Origin: CAYUCJ01 sp049282265
GTDB lineage: Bacteria > Desulfobacterota > DSM-4660 > Desulfatiglandales > Desulfatiglandaceae
Assembly (NCBI GenBank): GCA_049282265.1
Contig: JBAPTR010000146.1
Location: forward strand, 1-55,685
DNA length: 55,685 nucleotides
Reading direction: 5' to 3'
Below are positions 15,502-23,171 of the stretch, piece after piece. How positions within the stretch are numbered: position 1 is the first letter of the stretch; each line of letters opens with the position of its first letter. Under the pieces are notes generated by a model. The model saw only the letters and a list, made by a program, of their open reading frames with translations. It was not told the origin of the DNA and made no database searches. The position numbers were made by a program, and so were the translations under genes.

Positions 15502-17217
15502 ATGGAAGCTGAAAAATGGTTCGAACCTTACGGAGGTGAACTGGTCAATCTGCTTGTCAATGAAGAGCGTGCATCCGTGCTTCGGGAGATTGCCCAGAGC
15601 CTCCCGGACATCATCTTAAACGACCGTCAGCTTTGTGACCTCGAACTCCTGGGCACCGGCGCTTTTTCGCCTTTGAAAGGCTTTTTGAACAAAGCGGATT
15701 ACGAAGCGGTCCTGGACCGAATGCGACTGCAGAATGATATGATCTGGCCTATCCCCATTTGCCTGGATATTTCAGAAACCCAGGCGCGCAATCTTGAGGC
15801 AGGACAATCCATTTGTCTCAGGGATCCCGAAGGATTTCTCCTGGCCGTCCTGCATCTTGAGGATATCTGGGCCGTTGAGCGCGAAAAAGAGGCCATGCAG
15901 ATTTACAGAACCCTTGACCGGAGCCATCCCGGTGTTCACTATCTGTTCGACAGGGGAGGAGACTGCTATCTTGGCGGCAAACTGGAGGTATTGAGTCTGC
16001 CCCTCCACTTCGATTTCAAACAACAGCGAATCACGCCCTTGGAAATACGCAGGTTGTATGCCAAGCTCGGGTGGCACAAGGTGGTTGGGTTCCAGACCCG
16101 AAACCCCATTCACCGTCCCCAGTTTGAAATGACGCTTCTTGCCATGAGAGAAGCCAAGGCCAACCTCCTCCTGCTCCCCATTATCGGGATGACCAAGCCG
16201 GATGATTTCGACTACTATACCCGGGCCCGGTCCTACAGGACAGTCTGCAACCACTACCCTCCTGACTCATACATCCTCAACCTCCTGCCACTGGCCACTC
16301 GCATGGCCGGCCCCAGGGAAGCCATCTTGCATACCATCATAGCCAGAAATTTTGGATGTACCCACTTTATCCTCGGACGTGACCATGGAAGCCCCGGACT
16401 TGATGACAAAAATGAACCATTTTATACGCACGATGAGGCTCGCAAAACGGCCCAGGACTACAGTAGCGACATTGGAATTGTCCCGGTGCCCTTCGAGGAG
16501 ATTGCCTACCTCCCGTTTGAAGACGAATACCGTCCGGTGGATCAGGTGCCTGATGGGACGCAGACCATTGCGCTCACAGGTACCGATATCCGCGAGCGGG
16601 TCCGCTCAGGACGAAATGTGCCTGAATGGGCCACTTTTCCTGATGTTCTTGAAGAATTGCGTCGCAGTTACCCCCCGCCGCGAAAGCAGGGCTTTACCGT
16701 TTTTCTGACCGGACTTTCCGGCGCTGGAAAATCCACCATCGCCAGGATTCTCTATTCCAAATTTCTTGAAATCGGGGACAGGCCGGTTACCCTTCTGGAT
16801 GGTGATATCGTACGACAGAATCTTTCCAGCGAATTGGGTTTCTCCAAAGAACACAGAGATATCAATGTCAGGCGCATTGGATTCGTGGCCAGTGAGATTA
16901 CAAAGAATCGCGGGATTGCCATTTGCGCCCCCATCGCTCCTTACGAAGCCACAAGGGAGCAAATTCGTTCACTCATCGAGACTTACGGCGGTTTTGTCGA
17001 GGTTCACGTGGCGACTCCCATCGAGGAATGCGAAAGACGCGACAGAAAGGGCATGTATGCAAAGGCCAGGGCCGGTCTGATCAAGGGCTTCACGGGCGTG
17101 GATGACCCTTACGAAACTCCGGAAAATCCCGAACTCCGTATTGATACTACAGCGCTAAGGCCTGATGAGGCCGCCCGGGAAGTGCTCCTTTTGCTCGGGC
17201 AGAAGGGGTACATCTAG
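15502..17217 (+). CDS. Bifunctional ATP sulfurylase / APS kinase
   Basis: A fusion of about 571 residues. The N-terminal ATP sulfurylase (residues about 1-390) makes APS from sulfate and ATP. The C-terminal APS kinase (about 395-571) phosphorylates APS to PAPS and has P-loop GLSGAGKS, LLDGDIVR and KGMYAKARAGLIKGFTGVDD. Sulfurylase blocks GRDHGSPG and LPLATRMAGPREA are intact. The active-site HxxH motif reads HRPQ, with Gln (codon at 16120) for the second His; this may be a family variant or a loss of activity. The ATG at 15502 is preferred because AGAAGGAA precedes it and WFEPYGGELVNLLV then starts near the family N-terminus; an upstream ATG at 15436 is in frame. APS-kinase fusion points to assimilation or sulfation rather than dissimilatory use; no apr or dsr gene is present. 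Confidence 0.88.
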   Translation: MEAEKWFEPYGGELVNLLVNEERASVLREIAQSLPDIILNDRQLCDLELLGTGAFSPLKGFLNKADYEAVLDRMRLQNDMIWPIPICLDISETQARNLEAGQSICLRDPEGFLLAVLHLEDIWAVEREKEAMQIYRTLDRSHPGVHYLFDRGGDCYLGGKLEVLSLPLHFDFKQQRITPLEIRRLYAKLGWHKVVGFQTRNPIHRPQFEMTLLAMREAKANLLLLPIIGMTKPDDFDYYTRARSYRTVCNHYPPDSYILNLLPLATRMAGPREAILHTIIARNFGCTHFILGRDHGSPGLDDKNEPFYTHDEARKTAQDYSSDIGIVPVPFEEIAYLPFEDEYRPVDQVPDGTQTIALTGTDIRERVRSGRNVPEWATFPDVLEELRRSYPPPRKQGFTVFLTGLSGAGKSTIARILYSKFLEIGDRPVTLLDGDIVRQNLSSELGFSKEHRDINVRRIGFVASEITKNRGIAICAPIAPYEATREQIRSLIETYGGFVEVHVATPIEECERRDRKGMYAKARAGLIKGFTGVDDPYETPENPELRIDTTALRPDEAAREVLLLLGQKGYI

Positions 17218-17603
17218 TGGATTTCGCAAGACCGGCTCGAAGTCGCTGGACCTACCGCATACTCGCTGTGATCTGGATGACTACAATCTTCTGGCTCTCT
17301 TCAAAACAATCCTTGCCATCCCAGGGTCTGTTTCCGGGTCAGGACAAGATAGAACATGCCTTGGCTTTTGGAACCCTGGGGTTGCTTATTGCCGGGTCTT
17401 TCAGGGGATGGGGGGGGCGGTTGTCGACCCGACAAATCATTGTGGTAATCCTTATCACCGCATGCTACGGCCTTTTTGATGAAGGGCACCAGTATTTCGT
17501 CCCGGGCAGAGATTCAAGCCTTGGAGATGTGGGTGCCGATATCGTGGGAGGCTTCCTGGCAGCCCTTGTTTTCCGAAGACGGCGGGCAGACATCCTAAAA
17601 TAG
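17217..17603 (+). CDS. VanZ-like family membrane protein
   Basis: A 128-residue protein with about four hydrophobic segments and the VanZ-like signature DKIEHALAFGTLGLL, then FDEGHQYFVPGRDSSLGDVGADIVGG, with the conserved charged residues between helices. The family is named after a teicoplanin-resistance accessory gene, but most members have no known role. It starts at GTG, sharing one base with the stop codon of the sulfurylase gene, so the two are coupled. Confidence 0.8.
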   Translation: MDFARPARSRWTYRILAVIWMTTIFWLSSKQSLPSQGLFPGQDKIEHALAFGTLGLLIAGSFRGWGGRLSTRQIIVVILITACYGLFDEGHQYFVPGRDSSLGDVGADIVGGFLAALVFRRRRADILK

Positions 17604-17709
17604 AAGAGACCCCCAAGTGACTTTCCTGTACGTTTCTTGACTTTCCGATGGCCGTCTGTTAGAGATTATAGGCATTTCGATCGGAGAGAACCATTAATTC
17701 GGGCACGCG

Positions 17710-19530
17710 ATGCTGAGAAATCTAGCCTCTCTTGTAAAGGCCATTCATCAGGAACCCTGGGCGAAAGATATCGAGACCGATGAAACCTTCTGGAACCTCC
17801 TGTCAGAGTGGCTCGAAGAACATGTCTTTTCGGCTTTTCTTGATCTGGTGGTTCGTCAGGTGGACGAACTCATTGATATCGATCCCGATCTTTCCGAACC
17901 ACGAATCCTGGAACTGGCAATGCAATGCATGGTGGATTTCCTGGGTGCAGAGTCTGCTTCCGTCAGGATATATGATCCGCTGACCGAACAGATGCTCAGT
18001 TACGGTTCCTACCCCCTGGTTGACGCATCGAGAGAGACCTTTGTCCCCCTTGAAGGCAGTATTGCCGGGGAGGTGACAAAGAGCAGAAAACCATGTCTTG
18101 TCCCCAATATTCTCGATGAAGGGCGATATCAGGATAAAGAGGTCATCCAAGGGCGTGGCGTTCATTCTCTGCTGGCCATCCCTTTGGAAATACCTAGTTT
18201 TTTCCCACATGAACGCGATACTGTCGGCGTCATCCAGATCTATTTTCGCGAAATGGACCGCTCGTTTTCCAAGCTTGAAATCCAGATTGCAGATCTTATG
18301 GCCAAACGCCTCAGCTTTGTGATGGCCCGAAAAAAAATCCTTTCAATGCTCAAGGTGAACGAAAAAAAGGAGGCCATTGTTAAACAGATTTTTAAGAAGC
18401 TTGGGAGGAAGGGCGGCATCAAGATCAAGGAGGCCTTTGACAGGATCGTCCCCGAATTGGCCGATATGGCAGATGTCCAGAGCTGTGCCCTCTTTTCCGT
18501 AACGCATGACTACAACCGGGTCGTACTTGAAGCAGGCTATCCTGAAAGCCTTGGCTATCACAGCATCGGAAGGGAATTTCCAGTAGAAAAAGAGCCTGCC
18601 TTTGAGGTCATCATGAGTCTCAGGGACTACAAAGGGGATTCCAAATACGAAATTGTGACAACCTCCTATATCCTGGTCGTGGAACCCCAGAAAAGTGAGT
18701 TGATCTCTGAGAGTCTGAAAAAATTTGCGCGGTTGCACAACATCAATTCCATACTCTACATTCCTTTATCCGTAGAAGGAGAGATTACCCATTTCATGAC
18801 CTTTGATGCCATTGAACAAAGGTTGCGATACAGGGACGATGAAATCGAGCTGTTTCTATTTCTGGGCAGGGAACTGATGAAGGCACGAAAGATGGAGCGC
18901 CTGGATGATATCTTGCACGATTTCAAGAATCCCACCATCGCTATTGCGGGTTTTGCCAGGAGGTTGAAGGTCCTTCTTGAAAAGGAACAGACCGAAAAAT
19001 CCAAGGACCAGATTAAAAAGTACGTGGACATCGTGCTGGAGGAGACCAGCCGACTCCAGGAACTTTCTCTCAGCATTTATGAGGTGGGAAAGGAACAGGT
19101 AGTGGATCTTTCGGATGTCCTGCGCCGCCGGTTTGAAATCAACAGGGAGGCTATCAAGGAGCAATTGAAACAAGATGTGACGCTCAAAGAGGAGGGGCTC
19201 CAACCCGGACTCCATGTGAGATGCTATCCCATGCATCTTGAACGGGTTTTTGACAATCTTCTTAACAACGCTACAAAGGCCATACCGCTCAAGGGCGGAT
19301 TTCTCTCCATTCGGACCTATGCGACAGATAGGTGGGCCTGCGCCGAGATCAGCAACACGGGGCAGATTGCCTATGAGGACCGGGTTCGTCTTCTTGAAGG
19401 AGAGGGCCAGGGAAGGGGATTGTATATAACCAACCGTATTGTCCGTCTCCTGAATGGAAACCTCAATATCGACGGCGGACGGAACAGTACGACCTTCATC
19501 GTACGTCTGCCCCTCGAAAAAGCACCGTGA
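17710..19530 (+). CDS. Soluble sensor histidine kinase with two GAF-type domains
   Basis: A 606-residue protein without membrane segments. A GAF domain covers about residues 50-210, a second GAF-like region about 230-390. The dimerisation/phospho-acceptor helix has His at about 403 in ILHDFKNP. The ATPase domain has an N-box NLLNNATKA and a glycine box GRGLYITNRIVRLLNG. The second glycine box is short, as in the HATPase family members that lack part of the lid. It probably senses a small cytoplasmic ligand or redox signal. The stop is 6 bases before the start of the diguanylate cyclase gene, whose ribosome binding site overlaps it, so the pair is co-translated and likely acts together. Confidence 0.85.
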   Translation: MLRNLASLVKAIHQEPWAKDIETDETFWNLLSEWLEEHVFSAFLDLVVRQVDELIDIDPDLSEPRILELAMQCMVDFLGAESASVRIYDPLTEQMLSYGSYPLVDASRETFVPLEGSIAGEVTKSRKPCLVPNILDEGRYQDKEVIQGRGVHSLLAIPLEIPSFFPHERDTVGVIQIYFREMDRSFSKLEIQIADLMAKRLSFVMARKKILSMLKVNEKKEAIVKQIFKKLGRKGGIKIKEAFDRIVPELADMADVQSCALFSVTHDYNRVVLEAGYPESLGYHSIGREFPVEKEPAFEVIMSLRDYKGDSKYEIVTTSYILVVEPQKSELISESLKKFARLHNINSILYIPLSVEGEITHFMTFDAIEQRLRYRDDEIELFLFLGRELMKARKMERLDDILHDFKNPTIAIAGFARRLKVLLEKEQTEKSKDQIKKYVDIVLEETSRLQELSLSIYEVGKEQVVDLSDVLRRRFEINREAIKEQLKQDVTLKEEGLQPGLHVRCYPMHLERVFDNLLNNATKAIPLKGGFLSIRTYATDRWACAEISNTGQIAYEDRVRLLEGEGQGRGLYITNRIVRLLNGNLNIDGGRNSTTFIVRLPLEKAP

Positions 19531-19536
19531 GGAGCC

Positions 19537-20574
19537 ATGGATGAATTGATTGAGAGACTCGAAAGGAACGAGGAAATTGCCAGAAGGTTTTTTGATGTGG
19601 AAGTCAGCATCCTGTCTATTTTCAATTTCAAGGAGCTGTTCGAAAATCTCCTGACGGAAATAAAAAAGAAATTCGAGATTCCCTACGTCTGGCTGTCTTT
19701 GATCGAGGGGAGCCCGATTACGCATCTCATCCGTGATCTTCAGGCATCCGAACTCCTGAAAAACAGATTAAACATCCTTGATCAAGGGACCTTTTCAGCT
19801 TTGATCGGACACCGGAAGGACCCTTTGCTGTTGAACGACGATCTGACTCCCTTCTACCGGCTCTTCCCGGATCATGAAAAGTATCTCATCCGATCCCTGG
19901 CCATAACGCCCATTACCCATCAGGGCGAGGTTATTGGGAGCTTCAATTGTGGGGATTTTTCACCGGATCGATACCAACCTGGGATGGACGTTTCCCTTCT
20001 TGAGCGTCTCGGCGTGAAATTATCCATCTGCATTTCAAATGTGACCGCCCATGAGAGAGTCAGGATGGCGGCTTCAAGAGATCCCCTGACCGGTCTCATC
20101 AATCGAAGGGTCATGGAGTCCGTTTTGAAGCGCGAATTCACAAGGGCGCTTCGCTATAACCATCCACTGGCCCTGGCATTCATGGATCTGGACGATTTCA
20201 AGTTCATTAATGACCGATATGGACATGACGTTGGAGATCATGTGTTACGGCATGTGGGACACCAGATCGTGCAGATGAGTCGCGAGAGTGATGTCGTGGC
20301 CAGGTATGCGGGAGACGAATTCATCATCATTCTTCCAGGGACAAAATATGACAAGGCCGGGCAGATGATGAACCGGCTGAGTCAATATCTCCTGCAAAAA
20401 CCATTCATTCAAGACGGGAAACCCATCCGGCTTTCCCTGAGCTTTGGAATAGCACAGATTCATGACCCCGGCGTCCAGGATCCGGCCTCCATGATCAAGA
20501 GGGCCGATGAAAGACTTTATGATGCCAAAAGGAAAGGGAAAATGAAAGAGCGGGTGGTTTCTTTTGAGCGTTAG
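19537..20574 (+). CDS. Diguanylate cyclase with GAF sensor domain
   Basis: A 345-residue soluble protein. The N-terminal 170 residues resemble a GAF/DUF484 sensor; the rest is a GGDEF domain that makes c-di-GMP from two GTP. The active-site loop reads AGDEF at about 258, a usual active variant. The product-inhibition I-site RESD lies exactly five residues before it, and FMDLDDFKFINDRYGHDVGD supplies the Mg ligand and guanine contacts. The gene is coupled to the GAF histidine kinase upstream by GAGGAG overlapping the kinase stop. Confidence 0.92.
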   Translation: MDELIERLERNEEIARRFFDVEVSILSIFNFKELFENLLTEIKKKFEIPYVWLSLIEGSPITHLIRDLQASELLKNRLNILDQGTFSALIGHRKDPLLLNDDLTPFYRLFPDHEKYLIRSLAITPITHQGEVIGSFNCGDFSPDRYQPGMDVSLLERLGVKLSICISNVTAHERVRMAASRDPLTGLINRRVMESVLKREFTRALRYNHPLALAFMDLDDFKFINDRYGHDVGDHVLRHVGHQIVQMSRESDVVARYAGDEFIIILPGTKYDKAGQMMNRLSQYLLQKPFIQDGKPIRLSLSFGIAQIHDPGVQDPASMIKRADERLYDAKRKGKMKERVVSFER

Positions 20575-20654
20575 AGTGTATCTGATTTTGTGAGACCGGA
20601 AGAAAAAAGGGGGGTCGTTTTGCCGACCAGCGTATGGCGGAAGAGGAACAGGGA

Positions 20655-21236
20655 ATGCAGGAAAAAATTTCTCCCCAAAAACTGGCATTTGATATTGACG
20701 GGGTCTTTGCCGATACCTTTCGGATCTTCGTGGAGACCGCCAGAAATCAATATGACATCAAAGTCGATTACGAGGATATCACCGAGTATGATTTCAGAAA
20801 AGTAGTCGATATTGATGATGAGACCAGCAGGCTGATCATTCAAAAGATCCTCGATGATCCCATTCGTATGGGGATCAGACCAATAAAAGGAGCGATCGAT
20901 GTCATTACGCGACTTTCTCTCTTAGGCCCCATTCTCTTTGTGACGGCAAGACCCGGAAAAACTGCGATACTGGAATGGCTCCTGCAACAATTGAAAGAAG
21001 TGGATCGCGGTCTCATCCGGCTGGAGGCCACGGGCACGCACCAGGAGAAAATTCCTATCCTCCTAGAGCATGGAATCAGGTATTTTGTGGAAGATCGTCT
21101 CGATACATGCTACTTGTTGGCATCGGCATCAGTGACGCCCATTGTTTTTGAACAACCCTGGAATCGCAAACCACATCCCTTCCAGGCAGTCAGGACCTGG
21201 AAAGATATTTCTGATATGATTGAATGGGCCGGGTGA
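20655..21236 (+). CDS. HAD-superfamily hydrolase, nucleotidase-like
   Basis: A protein of 193 residues. Motif I, FDIDGVFADT, holds the nucleophile Asp and the DxD acid/base; motif II is the T in VTARPGK; the later acidic motif is YFVEDRLDT. The cap is small, as in 5'(3')-deoxyribonucleotidases (NT5C) and related phosphatases. The substrate is not known. An in-frame ATG at 20634 exists, but AGAGGAA sits just upstream of the ATG at 20655. It follows the cyclase gene by about 80 bases. Confidence 0.7.
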   Translation: MQEKISPQKLAFDIDGVFADTFRIFVETARNQYDIKVDYEDITEYDFRKVVDIDDETSRLIIQKILDDPIRMGIRPIKGAIDVITRLSLLGPILFVTARPGKTAILEWLLQQLKEVDRGLIRLEATGTHQEKIPILLEHGIRYFVEDRLDTCYLLASASVTPIVFEQPWNRKPHPFQAVRTWKDISDMIEWAG

Positions 21237-21256
21237 AACTCAGCTTGTGATGAAAA

Positions 21257-21357
21257 CGGGGTAAAATCGGCTTGACAACACTGCCCTGTTTCCGAAAAAA
21301 TATGGGGGATGGTTCATCCGGCTAATCGGTAAGGTTCCGGGGTAAAATCGGCATGAC
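21257..21357. repeat. Direct repeat, two 20-mers 81 bp apart
   Basis: cggggtaaaatcggcttgac at 21257-21276 recurs at 21338-21357 with one difference (a for t). Both lie in the non-coding stretch 21237-21416 upstream of the small zinc-ribbon genes. They may be paired regulatory sites or a local duplication. Confidence 0.6.
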
Positions 21358-21416
21358 CATTCTTCTGAACGTGCTTCAAATAAGTTTTTCGAAATTCCTC
21401 ATGAAAAGAGTGTGTC

Positions 21417-21581
21417 ATGCCTACTTACGAATATATTTGCAAAAAATGCAATAAGGTCTTTTTCCTGATCATGCGTATCACGGAATATGAGAACAAGAAG
21501 ATCCGATGCCCGCACTGTAAGAGCACAAGGGTCAAACAGCAGATTACGCCTTTCCAGGTCGTCACCTCCAGGAAAGGCTGA
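21417..21581 (+). CDS. Small FmdB-type zinc ribbon protein
   Basis: A 54-residue protein beginning MPTYEYICKKC, the hallmark of the FmdB/CxxC_CxxC_SSSS putative regulatory family. Two knuckles, C8-x2-C11 and C31-x2-C34, make one zinc ribbon. Function is unknown for most members; some lie near amidase or formate genes. The ribosome binding site is weak (AAGAG). It is followed by another small zinc-ribbon gene, then queD. Confidence 0.75.
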   Translation: MPTYEYICKKCNKVFFLIMRITEYENKKIRCPHCKSTRVKQQITPFQVVTSRKG

Positions 21582-21655
21582 CGGCACGGGATGTTGTGAG
21601 ATGGCCCATTGTGAAACCTTTTAACCCTGATGATTATAAGAGAGGAAAATGAAAA

Positions 21656-21985
21656 ATGAGATGCCCCCATTGTGAAAAAGAAATCTCGGGCAAGACCTGC
21701 CCGGAATGTGGTTCTGAAACCCCTGGAGAAGCCCGCTATTGCATGGAATGTGGTAGCCTTCTGGAGTACGCGGGAGAAGAAACGGCTGGCGCTGAAGACG
21801 TGAGAGAAGAAACGGCTGACGCTGAAGACGATGAAATTGATTTCGAAAACCGCGTGCTCTGCCCCGACGGCACCTGTACGGGAATTATCGTAGACGGCAA
21901 ATGCACGGAATGTGGAAAACCGCTTGTACCCACAGGTTCAACGGATAAAGGAGAGGAAGAGGAAGCGGAGACAGGGGAGGCATAA
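21656..21985 (+). CDS. Double zinc-ribbon protein with acidic linker
   Basis: A 109-residue protein of unrecognised function. CPHC and CPEC lie within the first 20 residues, YCMECG follows at about 28-33, and another set (CPDGTC, CTECG) lies near 69-88. Between them is an acidic, repetitive linker: two near-identical copies of EETAxAED, encoded by a 27-base tandem repeat at about 21777-21832. The C-terminus is again Glu-rich. The stop shares a base with the queD start (taATG). It may be a protein-protein adaptor; a metal-binding or ribosome-linked role is possible but not supported further. Confidence 0.65.
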   Translation: MRCPHCEKEISGKTCPECGSETPGEARYCMECGSLLEYAGEETAGAEDVREETADAEDDEIDFENRVLCPDGTCTGIIVDGKCTECGKPLVPTGSTDKGEEEEAETGEA

Positions 21986-22356
21986 TGTATGAACTCATGA
22001 TTACCTCCCAATTTGCTGCCGCACACCAACTCAAGGAATTTCATGGAGGCTGCGAAAACCTGCACGGTCACAACTGGAGAGTAGAAGTCCATGTCAAAGG
22101 CTCCAGACTGGAAGATAACGGTCTACTGTTGGATTTCAGAGAGATAAAGCAGGCCACAAAAGAGGCCTTGGATGATTTGGATCACCACTTCTTGAATGAA
22201 GTAGCCGCATTCAAGGACATGAACCCATCTTCCGAGAACATCGCTCGTCATATTTTCAAGCGATTGTCCCGGTCTCTCGACAGGGGGGATATCCGGATCA
22301 GCAAAGTGACGGCATGGGAGTCGGATAACGCTTGTGCAAGCTATACGGAGCCCTGA
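21985..22356 (+). CDS. queD: 6-carboxy-tetrahydropterin synthase QueD / PTPS family
   Basis: A 123-residue T-fold enzyme. Zinc ligands His14, His27 and His29 (AAAHQL, LHGHN), the catalytic Cys23 in GGCENLHGHN, the DHHFLN block and the C-terminal WESDNACASY are present. The family turns dihydroneopterin triphosphate into 6-carboxytetrahydropterin for queuosine and archaeosine, or into related pterins. The spacing of Cys and the two His fits QueD better than eukaryotic PTPS. queE, queC and queF are not in the window. It overlaps the start of kdsB by one base (TGATG). Confidence 0.88.
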   Translation: MYELMITSQFAAAHQLKEFHGGCENLHGHNWRVEVHVKGSRLEDNGLLLDFREIKQATKEALDDLDHHFLNEVAAFKDMNPSSENIARHIFKRLSRSLDRGDIRISKVTAWESDNACASYTEP

Positions 22357-23171
22357 TGAATTCCGGGAAGGCCTTGTCGCAGCCTCTTGTAACGTCGGAT
22401 TCAATGAAAATATTCGCTTTCATCCCAGCGCGCTATCAATCCAGGCGTTTTCCCGGCAAACCCCTGGCCTTAATCGCCGGCAAACCCATGATTCAACACG
22501 TCTATGAGCGGGCTTCGCGCTGCCCGGAACTTTCACAAGTGGTTGTGGCGACGGATCACGACACCATTTTTAATCAAGTTGAAGCCTTTGGCGGAAAAGC
22601 CGTGATGACCCGTTCGGATCACCATTCAGGTACGGATCGTATCTGTGAAGCCGCCGGGAAAGTAGGCCTGTCCGGGGAAGATATCATTGTGAATATTCAA
22701 GGAGACCAACCCATTTTCAATCCCGCCATGATATCCACCCTTTTGGGCCCTCTCCTGGCGGATTCAAGTACGCATATGACGACACTCATGCACAAAATTC
22801 ACAGAGAAGAAGACATCAGAAACCCCAACCACGTGAAAGTGGTCACGGACAATGGAGGTTACGCCCTCTATTTTTCCCGTTGTCCCATTCCCTTTTATCG
22901 CGATCGAAATGGTTTTGGTAAGACGCATTTCAAACACCTTGGGTTTTACGCCTACCGCAAGGACTTCCTGGTGCAATTTACGAACCTTCAGGTAAGCACC
23001 CTCGAGTCTGCAGAAAGACTGGAGCAACTGAGGGCACTTGAATATGGATTCAGGATCAAGGTGCTGGAAACTGCCTATACTTCTCAGGATGTGGATGTGC
23101 CTGAGGACATAGAACGCGTGGAAAAGGCGTTGCAGGAAAGTTCCCTCCGCCGTGATGCACATGCCGGTTAG
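22356..23171 (+). CDS. kdsB: 3-deoxy-manno-octulosonate cytidylyltransferase
   Basis: A protein of 271 residues that activates KDO as CMP-KDO for lipopolysaccharide core synthesis, so the cell has a Gram-negative outer membrane. It has IPARYQSRRFPGKPLALIAGKPMIQHV, the nucleotide loop typical of KdsB, then VVVATDHDTI, RSDHHSGTDRICEA and NIQGDQP. The start at 22356 is preferred because it overlaps the queD stop and GGAG lies 6 bases upstream; the ATG at 22404 is the alternative and would remove 16 residues. The 3' end overlaps recJ by about 17 bases. Confidence 0.92.
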   Translation: MNSGKALSQPLVTSDSMKIFAFIPARYQSRRFPGKPLALIAGKPMIQHVYERASRCPELSQVVVATDHDTIFNQVEAFGGKAVMTRSDHHSGTDRICEAAGKVGLSGEDIIVNIQGDQPIFNPAMISTLLGPLLADSSTHMTTLMHKIHREEDIRNPNHVKVVTDNGGYALYFSRCPIPFYRDRNGFGKTHFKHLGFYAYRKDFLVQFTNLQVSTLESAERLEQLRALEYGFRIKVLETAYTSQDVDVPEDIERVEKALQESSLRRDAHAG

